A DNA stretch of 64,000 bases from contig ADNK01000501.1 in the NCBI GenBank assembly GCA_000320545.1, positions 124,001 to 188,000 on the forward strand, read 5' to 3'. The stretch comes from Bigelowiella natans CCMP2755. Its lineage: Eukaryota > Cercozoa > Chlorarachniophyceae. The notes beneath the pieces are model-generated. The model searched no databases. It saw only the letters and a program-made list of their open reading frames with translations, and was not told where the DNA came from. Below, piece after piece: positions 13,441-25,169 of this stretch. The position numbers and the translations under genes are program-made. Within the stretch, counting starts at the first letter, position 1. Each line of letters starts with the position of its first letter.

Positions 13441-14867
13441 GAGAGAAGGAGAAAGAGAGCCTACACATGTCGGATACTCGTTAGCTATCGTACTTCAAAC
13501 ACGCTGTGGTATGTACATTTAACTAAAAAGTTCTAGAAAGATTCGCCGGTGTGAGTCTGGGCACACGCTAAAATATGTGAAGATGTAGCAGTATGTTCAC
13601 TCACTCGTCGACTTCCTCTTGGTAACGGGAAGCCCTGAATTTGTAAATAGTAGTAAAAGATATTTCGCCACACCATCATCATCATTAATATCATTATCAT
13701 CATTATTATTGCCCTAAATTTGACAATAGTAGAAGATATTTTCCCACACTGTCACCACCGTCGCCATCGTCATTATCATCATTATAGCGCTGAATTTGTA
13801 AATAGCATAAAATAGTTCGCCCACCATCATCGTCATCATCACCACCATCGTCAGTATTATTGCTAGCTTGTCTTATAGGCGCATTACAGTGCTTGGTTCT
13901 TGTACAATGAATCGTGCAAGTCTCGATCATATAGCAGCTTCTTCACCAGATCAATTAGATGCTGTGGTCGCATAACGACGTGCTGCCATTTAGTGCATTC
14001 ATTGGCCAATCACTACTCAAATCTCAGGTATTTAAATTCAGATAATAATGCTCACGTCTCGCAGGCCGTCCTCATCGAAATATATCGCCAACCCCAACTC
14101 ATGATACCTGTGCAAGAGAACAATCCATAAAAATTAGAGACAAATTGCTATGGGGTGAGGTGAGATGGATGATGCTTCCTCATTCTGCAGCTTACTACTT
14201 TCGTAGCATCCATCGTACTTCTCTCTCGTCGACGATGCCGTGCTCACGACATTCCTCCTGGACAGCTTGCAAGGTGAATATGGCCTGTTCCTTGGAGATC
14301 AAATCGTCGCACACCTTGGTCCACGCGGATGGAACTTCCTCGTTTACCTTATGTAAGCATTGCCGCCAATAATATTTCGTGCAAGTGCGAATACGCGGTC
14401 CATTAGATATATCAATGCGCAGTAGTAGTGTTAGTGGTAGCAGTTGTAGTAGTAGGAAGTGACGGCAGCAAACATATCGTTTCCTTTATATATCTGCAGT
14501 ATCGTTCGTTATACCTTTTTGTCGTTCTTGAGCCTCTCCATAACCTCATTACGCAGCTCCATGATCGTGCTGTGTACTTCCCCATTACTCGATCGAAACC
14601 TCATTGACGATGATAATAGCAGCAGCAGCAGCAATAACGAAAACGACAATGACACGGTGATAACGTACAGGAATAAGCATAGAGAACACCGGCAAAATGG
14701 AACGAGAAAAGAAATCAATTTCCGACTAGAAAGCATGTATCGATTTGTACTTGCTATCAGCAGGAAAGAAGATCAAATCTGCGGGTTGTGCAGCGCCGTT
14801 TGGGCGCCATCTTTTGCATCGGGACCACGGAAAGGGATTGAATCCCTCAAAAACCTGAACAGGTGGG

Positions 14868-14910
<43 letters not shown>

Positions 14911-15415
14911 TTCGTATGCTGTTTGCTGGAGGATACCTCTCGCGCAATTCTTGTGACTTTTCGATCGACATCGTTGAGGGTTTTCAGTAGCTCCTTTATT
15001 TAAAAAATACGATTTGAATAAGAACGTAACTCTCTTTTTCTCTCTCTCTCTTTACCTCTCTTTATCTATCTCTCACTCTTTCTTTGTGTGCGCGTGTGTG
15101 CTCATTACCTCAGGTTCCTTGAATTCTTTCAGCTTATCGATCTTCGTTCCCACAAGCACAATTGGCGCTCCTGGAGCAAATGTGCGGATATTCTGAAGCC
15201 AGAATCTTAGGTATTCTTCAGCGTCCCGTTGCTGCTTCGCTGCTGTTTCCCCTGTTTTCAAAGATATCAACTATACAGAGGCTCCTTGAGCATCCTTACA
15301 AGGATAATCGCACTCGCCCCTCCCCCCTCTCTCTTTCATTCTCTTCCCTCAATCTTTCTCTTGCTACGCAACAATATATATGCTCGTTCGAATACCATGT
15401 TTACCTGTTACTATT

Positions 15416-15461
<46 letters not shown>

Positions 15462-18126
15462 TTCCCCTGTAACGAATATCAAATGAACAACAAAATGTAA
15501 TATATCACCGTTACCATGGCTCTTCTCCCTCCCGAGGAACTCCTCCAAGGAAAACACCACCATGTAGAGGCAGTTACGGTTCAGAAATATCACGTGCGAA
15601 GTGTAGAACACCTCTTGACCCGCGAAATCCCATACCGACACCTGCGCATGCATTCATTTAGAAGAGGGGGGAGAGAAAGAGGAGAAGGAAGAGAACAAGT
15701 AACAATTCTTTATGTGGGATTGCTCTCTGCGGACGATTACGTACGTCAACATTTCGTGAGAGATGATGCACATAATATGTGCATGCACATGTGCATTCAT
15801 CTATACTCGAATAGCTTCCGGATTGTCCAAAGATTCTTGTATACGCCCAGGATCTAATTCCTGATCATGATTTCAAGTCATGGCCAATAAAATGGAGCAC
15901 GATCTCTCCTTCACGGAGTTCAATGTTTCATCAGGCTTCTATCGAGGCTATTATTCACTCCTACCTTGATAAGCTTCTCCTCATTTAGACTCTCTCCTTG
16001 AATTCCCTTGGATTCTTTGATATCCTCGTCAGTGCCGTTGCCACTGTCCTTCACGTCTGCGCTTTGCTTTGGAGATGAAAGTGAAAGTTTTCCTTCTTCT
16101 GCTACTATCTGCTTGTTTGTTGTCGCTGCGTTATCGTCTGAGCTGCTACTACTTACAATTTCAGTTCCTTTGGCATTTATTTCTGTGGAAGGTTTGCCAG
16201 TTTTCTCATCCTTATTCTTAAAAGGATATTGGGATAATAAAGGTACCTACGGCACATAGCAGCCGATTTTAAGCATAGGAAATGATTATTACAGTTGTGT
16301 TTATTTCCAAACGGAATCTAAAATCGAAATTGTACATGTCCACCTTTGGATCAATAGCCTCCTCTTTCACTTTCTCTTTCTCCTCCTGCTTCTCCCCCAC
16401 CTTTGTATTCTTTTCATCCTCGCATTTCTTCTTCAGATGTGCCAATACCAGGGCTCGCTCATAATTGCCTCCTGCGTAGACGATAATTCATAAATCATCC
16501 ACAGTCAGATAGGAAAGATTCAAACATATCTACTGCGTTCCAATTAGGTCGCTCTATACCGAAAGTGACGTTCTTGAACACGGTGTTCTGAAATGAATCA
16601 TACGGCCTTTCCACCTTGCGAAAAAAAAATTGAAGCAGACCGTGAAAAACAGACACTGGTCTCTTAATGAATTTCCCTCTATGCTTTGCATCTGACACAG
16701 TGGCCGCAGTGACGTCTTGGACGGTGACATCAGCCACAACCTTAGTATGATTGTGCACACAGAAGAGCAAGAATGAGCTTGTGAGCTCAATGTGGTGGTT
16801 GTGCTAGATCTGTTCGCTATCACTACCGTTGATTCTGTGACGCGAAACTCTTCACCCTTCAAAGCCATGTGTAACGTCGTTTTACCAGTGTGCCCTTTGC
16901 CAACAAACATCACACGAGACCGTCGCCAGGGCATCGTGCTAGAAAACACCCTTTTCACGGCCTCCATAGGGAGGGGGATGTCGGCAATCTACAACACAAG
17001 CAGAAAATTCGTTGTAAAATCGAAAGTATGCAAAGAGAAGAAAGGTACATGGAGAAAACAAGATGCTGCATTTCAATTCGGGATAGTATGAACAAAATGC
17101 TCATCTCTCGCGTTCATTCCCTATTTTTTCAGGTGGTTGTGCTGCATGGAGATAAACACCACATATACTACAACGAGTGAATGACTGAGAAAGGCCCGTC
17201 ATAAATTCAGAAATGCATAAAGTAATATAGCATGATTCTCTAAGCGACTGGCGAACAACTCCGAACTCAATTTTTAATATTTGAATTAACGAAACTGATG
17301 ACACCTGTTTTAGATACTCCACAACTCTAAGTTTGTGCTGAGCAACTGCTTCATCGAGAGCCGTTTGTCCCCTATTATTTTTGGTCTCGAGGTTGGCGTT
17401 GGCGTTCTCCACAAGGTACCGCACCGCATCAACGTGGCCATTGTAAGCAGCCCAGAGGAGGGGTGTATCTCCAACGTTGTTCTTGGCTTCGACGTTGGCG
17501 TTGGCGTTCTCCACAAGGTACCGCACCGCATCAACGTGGCCATTGCAAGCAGCCCAGAGGAGGGGTGTATTTCCATACTTGTTCTTGGCTTCGACGTTGG
17601 CGTTGGCGTTCTCCACAAGGTACCGCACCGCATCAACGTGGCCATTGTAAGCAGCCAAGAGGAGGGGTGTACTTCCAACGTTGTTCTTGGCTTCGACGTT
17701 GGCGTTGGCGTTCTCCACAAGGTACCGCACCGCATCAACGTGGCCATTGTAAGCAGCCAAGAGGAGGGGTGTATATCCATTGTTGTCCTCGGCTTCGACG
17801 TTGGCGTTGGCGTTCTCCACAAGGTACCGCACCGCATCAACGTGGCCATTCCAAGCAGCGCTGAGGAGGGGTGTATATCCATTCTTGCCCTTGGCTTCGA
17901 CGTTGGCGTTGGCGTTCTCCACTAGGTACTGCACCGCATCAACGTGGCCATTCAAAGCAGCCAAGAGGAGGGGTGTATTTCCATTCTTGCCCTTGGCCTC
18001 GATGTTGACACTCTTCGCCTCCACGAGACGGCGCATCGTGTCAACATCTCCCGATATAGCCGCATCGAGGAGGATCTGAAAGAGAACGACAAGAATCTCA
18101 TTTGCGATGCCACCCTGCACTACCAT
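8558..18126 (-). CDS. Giant ANK-Roc-COR-CHAT-STAND-NTPase signalling protein
   Basis: Domain order from the N-terminus: (1) ankyrin repeats, about 17314-18065; (2) Roc GTPase, with P-loop GKGHTGKTT in exon 16827-16988, G3 WDFAGQE in exon 15515-15641 and G4 GTKID at about 15135; an acidic Ser/Lys linker (about 16000-16450) is inserted between P-loop and G3; (3) COR, about 11500-14370, with GVIIHEAVLRHLW and KYLVPSMM; (4) a CHAT caspase-like peptidase with His in VGCHGEHG (about 10320) and Cys in MLAACKSE (about 10179); (5) a STAND/NB-ARC-like NTPase with P-loop GPSKVGKTS (about 9622-9646), Walker B IIDGADEV (about 9230-9250) and LHILTTSTKP; (6) a helical tail ending at 8558. All junctions I tested keep frame, including those joining COR to CHAT (about 11510 to 11276, then 11251 to about 11114). 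The likely role is regulated proteolysis or cell-death/immune signalling. The start is uncertain: an exon near 18520-18600 may lie upstream. Two adjacent genes remain possible. Confidence 0.72.
11641..11873. repeat. Triplicated 31-base 3' splice-site unit alternating with (GA)n tracts
   Basis: A 31-base unit is present three times, at 11641-11671, 11736-11766 and 11801-11831, separated by GA runs (CT on the sense strand). Read on the minus strand, each copy carries TAG plus the first bases of the COR exon that starts here, so the acceptor and the exon start have been triplicated together with their polypyrimidine tracts. The copies differ by one base (catag versus cattg). Confidence 0.9.
12291..12331. 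repeat. (TG)n microsatellite
   Basis: A TG-rich dinucleotide run in a COR-region intron of the giant minus-strand gene. Related CA/TG and GA runs lie at 12731-12760, 13379-13401 and 13404-13445. Confidence 0.9.
14872..14906. repeat. (TA)n microsatellite
   Basis: A TA run in a Roc/COR-region intron of the giant minus-strand gene. A CT run follows in another intron at 15415-15459. Confidence 0.9.
17371..18030. repeat. Tandem 99-base units encoding ankyrin repeats
   Basis: Six to seven consecutive 99-base units, each encoding one 33-residue ankyrin repeat (GxTPLLxAAxNGHVDAVxYL, then VENANANVEAKxx). They are nearly identical at DNA level, and most differences fall at the Tyr/Trp/Cys/Leu position after AA and at the two residues before the next Gly. 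Degenerate end repeats cap the array on both sides. The similarity points to recent unit duplication or gene conversion. Confidence 0.95.
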
Positions 18127-18854
18127 TAGTGGTGCATGGTTGTAAGTGCGCACATGGTAGTTTACGTTGTGGTTTTTCACATGAAGAGTGCGTTGCCGAT
18201 GGTGGCAGAAGAGTGGGAAATTGTCATGTTGTTTGACCAGGTTATGTGTGCTCATCACCGCATCTCTATCACCACCTCATCATCGCAACCATCCTTCCTA
18301 ACGCAGCCATTCCTTCCATCCTGTCTGTTCTCCCCATCGCGAGTATGCTTCCCCTCCATGAAAGGAAGGAATTTTGAGTTTTATGGTCTTGTGTGTGGGT
18401 GTCAAATGAGGCATTTCCTACCTAGGATTTCCTAGGATTTCCCGTTAGAATCGGCAAACGGCCTGTCCATCTTCCCATTCTGGACAAGCGACAACGTACA
18501 CTTTGATGTCTTCATAGGTGAATCCCCCTTGCCAGATACTAAATGGGCAAGTCGTACCAGGATTTCTTTTGAGGCGCAACGAATTTTCTGCATCTACTGT
18601 AGATCTACCTTACTACGCTCGTATCCAATTCCAGCAAATCAGACCCACAGTGAAACAAAGAACATGAAGAATGGCATAGTAACAGAAAGGTGCGACATGA
18701 TAATTTGATGTCGCACTTTGGGACTTGCCGACTCTACATTCGATGCCACAATGCCCGTGCACCAACTTTCATTTTTTCCCGACTGCGTATTTACCCGAGT
18801 GTGGGTTTTTTAGATTTTCGTTGATTTGCTTGACACCCTGGGGGTAGCCAAGTT
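18127..18854. promoter_or_regulatory. Divergent spacer between giant ROCO-type gene and EF-hand gene
   Basis: This spacer should hold two 5' ends. On the minus strand at about 18460-18605 there is an open stretch preceded by a good acceptor (polypyrimidine then TCTACAG) that reads CPFSIWQGGFTYEDIKV. A GTGTAC donor after EDIK would join it in phase to the ankyrin exon, so it may be the true 5' coding exon of the giant gene or a small separate gene. A direct repeat of CCTAGGATTT occurs at about 18421-18440. Confidence 0.45.
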
Positions 18855-21084
18855 ATGGCCGGCTTTGCCACAGCCGTCGCCGCTGCCACCACCACTACCA
18901 ACGAAAAGAAAGTAGGCGCAGTTTGGGTGGAGACCCGCTGAGATCATTTGAGATCATTTTGCATTCCTAACAATTATCACGTTTGTAGGATCCATTGTCG
19001 CAAGAGAATCTTTCCAACTACTACCCAGCTGGGACATGTCCTCCCGCCTGTTCTTTGCTTGGCCACCAGGTCCTGCTGGCAAACTCTGTTTTGTAAGTAG
19101 CGTTCATTCACGTACGAGATGATAACCTCACGCAGTTCCACACATCTGAAGTCTTTGGAATGCTATTTCTCGTGCTTGCGGTATGAACAGCGACTTGATA
19201 TATCCCAACGTAGAAGGTGATATGTTTCCTCGCTGATTGTGTTAGGTTATCCTGATTATCATTCGCTTTGTCGACGATGCTACGCCCGGCTTCGTGATAG
19301 CGATTATCATGATAATTGTTGCGGGTTTGTACTTGTTCTACTTGTGGGATTACGATAAACTCCGTACCCTGTCTGAGCTTGCGGCGCGTTACGCCCAAAT
19401 TGCTGAAAGACTAGAGGTATTTTTGATAGTTCTTTCTATAATATTAACAGCCATCATCAGCTTGATATGTATTCTACAGGCGGATTCAAAAGAACTCGGG
19501 CAGACCAACGAAGAGTGCAAAGATGTTCCTAGAGACAATGCAGCAAGAGAACAAAGAGCTTTCAGAGTCTCTTGACAAGTTTAAATCTAAGATGGGAATG
19601 TTAAAGGCAACGGAGGTTAAGAATCAAGCAGCAACAAACACAATGATATGCACTCCATCAATTTACATTGATTTAAAGTACACTTTAGTTCCTCTCTTCT
19701 TACTCGCTTTTCTTCTTTTCCTTCTATTTTGTGCTCTCTGATACGATGATAACTCAGGACGAGCTTGAGCGGGTGGAGCATGCGATTGAAGGAATGGTTA
19801 GCACCAGTAAACGCCTCAATGCTCTTGAAGAATCCCTTAACAAGACCAATGCGGCGTATATTTTAAGATTAAAGCAGGACGAGTTAGACCAAAAGAAGTT
19901 CCGCGCACTATATGAGGTGCACTTACAGTTGCTTCATTTTTCCTGCTTCTTCTTACCTTTCCCGTGTTGGGAAGGCATTGCAAATCAAGTGGTGTGCTTT
20001 TGGTTGTAGGTCATGGAAGCCTTCGAGGATGTGGACACGAAGGATCATGATGGGTACTATTAGCAGTAGAAGTAGTTGTAGTAGTAGTGGAAGTAGTAAT
20101 TGTTGTTGTAATAAGTATTGACAGAATAACAGACACTTAGAGGCTCATATTGAGACAAAGCACTCGCTCACTCCTTTATCTCCCTTTGGAGATAACGATT
20201 AGCTTCAGCAATTCGTTCTTAATCAAAACGTGCGCAGATCTCTCACAGGCCGCGAAATCGAGAACATGAAAAGGCTATTAAAGCGCCTGCCTTCTTTCTT
20301 TGAGATATATGAGGATACGGTGGGATAATATTGAGAAATGATTGCCATGATGATGTTGACAGATGATCGAGATGATGATATTTAAGTACCATTTAGACTG
20401 ATAGCGGAGTAGGAGTAGGATGATCATATCATAACAACAATCTTAACTGGCTTTTATCTTCTTCTAATGTTTCTCTTCATCAAAAAGGAAACCAAAGAGA
20501 AGAAGAAGCGACTCGTATTTGAAGTCGATTGGGAAAAGATCGACACGAATAAGGATGGGTAGGCTCTCACGCACTAGTCACAAACTAAGAGTTTTATTTC
20601 TTACCAACAGATATTAGCTTATAACCCTGCTATAACGGGCTATATTCGTTCAGCACATTGTGATTCTGGTTTTAATGGAGTACATCGTCATCATCCACAT
20701 TCTACATCTTCATCAGGGAACTCAGTAAATGGGAGTTCAGACGTGCGATGGACGTCATGCTCTCGGAACATTACACCATATTCAACGCCGTTTACTTAGA
20801 AGAGGCAAAAGAAGCCGTTAAAGACTACAATCTTGGCAAGTGGTGATGCATTCACCAAATCAATATCACACAATTAGTTTCTGTTCAATATCATTCAATC
20901 ACGTCACATCCTCCTCTCATGTATCCAACTCTTCTACTCTGTGCAACGATACAGGTGGGAGGAATCTGAATTTCTAGTGCGTCATTCGTCAGTCGGACAT
21001 TGGTTCGAAGATCCCAGCCAAGCCATTACAGCGGCAGCAAAAGTTGCGGAGAAGCGTAAAAGTGAAGGAAAAATTCATACTTAA
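18855..21084 (+). CDS. Membrane-anchored coiled-coil protein with C-terminal EF-hands
   Basis: The function is not recognised; the layout suggests a Ca2+-responsive membrane protein. After an uncertain N-terminus (ATG at 18855, Ala/Thr-rich, first junction not in phase), exons at 18989-about 19093, about 19135-19182 and about 19245-19417 encode two adjacent hydrophobic helices (EVFGMLFLVLAVILIII and GFVIAIIMIIVAGLYLF). A long coiled coil follows (about 19524-19614 and 19758-19915, KELSESLDKF, ERVEHAIEG). Then comes a degenerate EF-hand with a one-residue insertion (DTKDHDGSLTGRE, split by an intron between about 20054 and 20250) and a canonical EF-hand (DTNKDGELSKWE) split between 20558 and 20717. 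The last exon starts at 20955 and the TAA is at 21082-21084. The layout recalls LETM1 or other Ca2+-sensing channel-associated proteins, but I see no decisive signature. Confidence 0.65.
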
Positions 21085-21468
21085 GTAATGCGTGATGATG
21101 CCAACACCACATGCAATTGTACATGATTAGGTGTCCTCAAGCTGCGATGTATTATTCCATATCCATGTGCGACTGTAACATATGCGCATATGACCACATC
21201 TAGACATTGCGAAATTTAAACAAGGATAAGGCGGAAACATGCTGTATGCACGTGTACACCTAGACATATTATGTGCGCATATTTACAAAGCATGGCGTAT
21301 GATAGTCAACGTGCGCAATGAATATATAGCCATAAAGGCTCTATAGCGCACTGCCTATCAGCACATATGTTATCGTACGCTATATAGCCATAAAGGCTAT
21401 ATATGAAGATGTATAGACGTGTAGATCTATCATGAATTATCAGCAACAATAGCTCATATATGCATTCA
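21085..21468. other. Short convergent spacer with two hairpin-forming repeats
   Basis: The 3' ends of the EF-hand and second PhyH-like genes face each other over about 385 bases. It holds two copies of a 23-base near-palindrome: 21323-21345 and 21381-21403. The second copy is a perfect inverted repeat, TATATAGCC with loop ATAAA and GGCTATATA. No coding frame is seen. Confidence 0.6.
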
Positions 21469-22984
21469 TCAGGCCGTAACAACGTTGAAAATAAGAGCCA
21501 TTCTGTCTTTGATCACATCCTGTAAAAATAAGTCGGATCAGTTGCTCTTGAAATAATACTGAGGAAATGGAAATGATGTATATTTACCTGGGTATCATGA
21601 TACACATCTTCCCTGAAGAACACTACATCCCCAACCTTGCAAATGGAGGCAAAAACATTTGGAATTTCATTTCCCGAGTACCATCATAAATTGCCTCTTA
21701 AAGGATCAAAGGGAAACGTGGATGATCGTCACTTACTTCTAGATGTGGCATGCATGTGATCTTTTCGATATCAAAGTAGTAGTATCCGCTTTCTCCTTGC
21801 CAACCCTAGTAGCAGCAAATTAACTCTTAATTAGCAACAATGGAAGGGGTGCTGCTTGTATCATGTACAATATGGACCAAATGCTTGCTTTTATTAGTAT
21901 GCGAGAGGCGTGCATGCCGCAGCTTCTTGCACCTTCACAGTCGGCACAGTACATATCATCAGTGTAACGGTGAACAACTCACCCCATTAGATCTATATTC
22001 AGCGCTTTCTGTCGGCTGGCAAAATCGATACGCATCCCATGGCATCATCTGACGCAAAAACGAGTATTTACCATAGAATTTATTACAGAAACGATATAGA
22101 TAATGACACATCACCACGAGTACCTTGAGATTAGCGTGCTCAGGATCTTCTTTTCTCACAACTAGAAAGAATTTATGGATCGGACCTCCGTCCTGGTGCC
22201 ATCCATGTCGTCCCTAATATACGTTCCACACAATGAGAATTACGGGTTCATGAAGAATTTCAGGAAATAGTGCCACACCTGATGCATAGGAAGGCCGGTA
22301 TATTTCGTCAGCAAGACCCTCAATTCTTGGCTTTTCATGGAATCCATATATTCGGATATCTCGTTTATGTACTGAAATGGATATGGCCACGGGTTGATTC
22401 CGGAAAACTCTCCGCTTTGGATTGAAAATTTCTTTCCCAACTTCGAGTAGCGATAGTTTGCAGTTGTTTGGGACTGTATACGCCTCATTGTAGCTTCAAG
22501 AATTCTCATTGTGTCAGGGATTTCATCGTAGAACCACCGATCTGAAGGGCGGCAAATGACTGGTTCGATTGCAGTATTGCAACCGCAGCGATATCTGTCG
22601 TTAGGTCGAAAGTTCTCCACCACCTGAAGGATGTTCATTGGTATGCATATTCAGACCTAAGGGAGAACGCAGAATTTACTGATTTACCTTACGGATCTTC
22701 CTTGTCTGGTTTATTGGGACTAGATTGCGAAAAAGGACGAAACCCCTCTCCCCCACCGTTCTTACATCCTCTATATTTCCACAGCTTTTGTTTCGAAGGA
22801 GATCTAGGTTCTTGTCGACTAAACACTCTTTCTTCGTCATTAATCGTGGGCCCTTCCTCTGGAATTCGAGCGTGTAGTACTGATTTCGAAGACTGTCTTT
22901 GTGCCGGTCGTAGGCAAAAGAGATGAGTAATGCGAGGAGAGCATACTGCCAGATAGCAGACAGGAGAGGGAAAGAGGGTCCCAT
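21469..22984 (-). CDS. Phytanoyl-CoA dioxygenase-like 2-oxoglutarate/Fe(II) oxygenase, signal-anchored
   Basis: A probable hydroxylase of the PhyH superfamily; substrate unknown. The complete seven-exon model joins in phase: 22688-22984 (N-terminal hydrophobic anchor SAIWQYALLALLISF, then a strand typical of the fold, VGERGFVLFRNLV), 22279-22623, 22124-22213 (HGWHQDGG with the HxD iron ligands), about 21984-22050, about 21743-21808 (GYYYFDIEKI), about 21590-21640 (GDVVFFREDVYHD, distal iron-ligand His) and a last exon to 21469 (DRMALIFNVV, with the Arg that binds 2-oxoglutarate). All catalytic positions expected for the fold are present, so the enzyme should be active. The N-terminus suggests an ER or Golgi lumen enzyme, as in membrane prolyl hydroxylases. 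It is divergently paired with the rhomboid gene. Confidence 0.8.
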
Positions 22985-23542
22985 TGACCTTTTAAGGGTT
23001 TTACTTACCTAGGCCCTCAAGGGAAGGAGGGCATGCTGCCGGCTTTTCCGTTCTGTGTGTTGTCGATGTTGCAGGTGAAACAAATCAAGTTTGGCATTTA
23101 TACCGAAAACATCGGAGTCCTCTTACAAGTAACATTTAAGTTATTTTCACATGCTAGATATATCTGAGACTATCTCTTTAAGAGCGAATGATCAGTGTCT
23201 GTTGCTAAGGCGAAAAATGAGAAACAGATCTAGGAAATACACTCCAGCAGATTCTATATGAAATTTTGACCTTGAAATTTTTCCTAATTATGACGAATCA
23301 CACGAAAAGAGCGATTCGATCTAGTACAAAATGGCATCTGTTTCTAAATGTATGGAAAACGAGGCGATTTTATGTTATAATGTTGATATTTTCCTTTAAA
23401 AAGTGCTTCTCACGCACAATCAGCCACGCTCTTCCCAAAGGAAGATCACATCTGCAACACCTTCCTCCCCTGACGTTCCCTCTCAATCTTCAAAACAGTC
23501 ACATAAAGCCTTTTCTCCCAGAACCAGGACAACTGAGAACCC
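22985..23542. promoter_or_regulatory. Divergent spacer between PhyH-like and rhomboid genes
   Basis: About 560 bases hold both 5' ends. AT-rich around 23140-23400. No clear TATA element or repeat seen. Confidence 0.45.
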
Positions 23543-24261
23543 ATGTCCAATATCCACGGCATATCCTCATTCAACAATCAAGGGGGTGGGGGCGGCCCAG
23601 GAGGCGCGCCGGGCCAGCCTCAAGCTCCTCAGGGTCAGGGAGGATATGGATGGGGTCAGCAAGGATACGCTGATATGGAGGCACCGGGTGTCATTCCAGC
23701 TGGCCATGTCTCGTTACTGCGTGTTAGTGGTGGAGCTTTCCCAGACCTCGTTGATTTGTTCTGTCCACGGTGAGAAGTCCTTACACGTTGCAGTGAAATT
23801 TGTACTAATATCTGCGTTTCAGATTTCGTTGGCTGTGTTTTACCACAATCGTATCGACCGTTCAAGTGATCATGCTCATAGTGTCTCTCATTGGTACAAT
23901 ATATATAACGTTTCGACCTAAGTGAAAAGAATTGAAAAAACCTCCTGAACTGAGAAATGAACACTGGGTTGATATTAGTCGGAGCCGAAATGTTCGGGGC
24001 TGCTTTCGTGAAAGGGAACGAGATGGGGGGACCAAGCTCGCAGACATTTCTCTACCTTGGTATTGTTGTATTAGAAATATTATTATACCTTATTACCTCG
24101 CTTCTTTTTTGGGGGGGAGGGAATCATTTCTTGTTTTTTTGCATGCAGGTGCAAAATATTTACCGAACATTCAAGCGGGGCAGGTGTATCGATTCGTGAC
24201 TTCTGTTTTCCTTCATGGGGGTATACTCCACCTGGCATCCAACCTCTTTTTCCAGGTGTTT

Positions 24262-24297
<36 letters not shown>

Positions 24298-25169
24298 GTG
24301 ACTTATAGAGTTCTAAGTTTAAAATGGTGGAATGAGACAGCCTAATCTATCAGTGCCGGGTTGGGTACATCTTCGAGCTAAGATGGGGCCTTGCCAACTA
24401 CATTGCCACGTACTTCTTGACAGGGATCGGTAGTAACAACTATGCTTCTAAAAAAAATTGTTATCATTAATTTAAACAACTCGATGATTGTGATCTTATT
24501 CAGGGGCAACATATTTCTCATGCCTGATGAGCCCGAAGACAATCTCTGTTGGTGCATCTGGAGCTCTGTTCGGATTGGTAATCATCGACCACATTGACTA
24601 GAAATGGCGACACACAAAGACAGCACAAAGATGATTAATTGTTTAGTAGGCTCCAAAATATTAGTTTTTGATTACGTCTCCTCATATCGCATAGATCGGC
24701 GCTGATATCTCCTATCTGATCATGAACTGGTCATTCCTTCCAAATCAAGAGAAGTATCAGGTAACACGAATTGCATCGTCACACTAGCTCATTGCAACAA
24801 CCCCTTACTTTCAATGCACTGATATCGTATTAGGAACTGTGCATTGTCATATGCATTCTGTTAATTAACTTCTTGCTGGGAGTGTCCGGTGGATCAGATG
24901 GAAACATTGACAACTCAGCGCACTTTGGCGGGCTTGTTTTCGGTTTCTTGATTGGATTTGCTTTGACGAATCTTTTGCAGCCAGAGGTCAGGCCAGTATA
25001 CGCATTTTCATATTTCCAGAAATCTCTGTGTATTTTCCGATTCTGAACTTATGAATCTGAAATTTAGGACCCGAAAGGTAAATTTTACCGAATTTTGGGG
25101 TGGGGATCCTACATTGGACTCTCCGTCATATGCCTCCCTTGCATCTTTCTTGTTGTACATGCTAACTAA
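23543..25169 (+). CDS. Rhomboid family intramembrane serine protease
   Basis: Cleaves transmembrane substrates within or near the bilayer. Nine exons join in phase: 23543-23769 (cytosolic Gly/Pro/Gln-rich N-terminus), 23823-23893 (first helix, FTTIVSTVQVIMLIVSLIG), 23955-24059, 24149-24255 (HGGILHLASNLFFQ, the HxxxN-type helix 2 motif), 24354-24429, 24504-24577 (VGASGALFGL with the catalytic Ser), 24695-24760, 24834-24986 (SAHFGGLVFGF with the catalytic His) and 25069-25169 (last helix, TAA). Both members of the Ser-His dyad and the GxSG context are intact, so it should be active rather than an inactive iRhom. The extra helix before the six-helix core and the absence of a transit peptide suggest a secretory-pathway or plasma-membrane (secretase-type) rhomboid rather than the mitochondrial PARL type. 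Confidence 0.92.
24261..24297. repeat. (TAG)n microsatellite
   Basis: A trinucleotide run in a rhomboid-gene intron directly after the donor of exon 4. Confidence 0.95.

Noticed and set aside
17310-17925. Several long ORFs on both strands overlapping the ankyrin array
   Set aside because: They are alternate-frame shadows of the 99-base repeats; only one frame gives ankyrin repeats and links in phase to the Roc exon.
17371-18030. CRISPR-like array of regular repeats
   Set aside because: The 99-base periodicity is the codon period of 33-residue ankyrin units, without repeat-spacer structure, in a eukaryotic gene.
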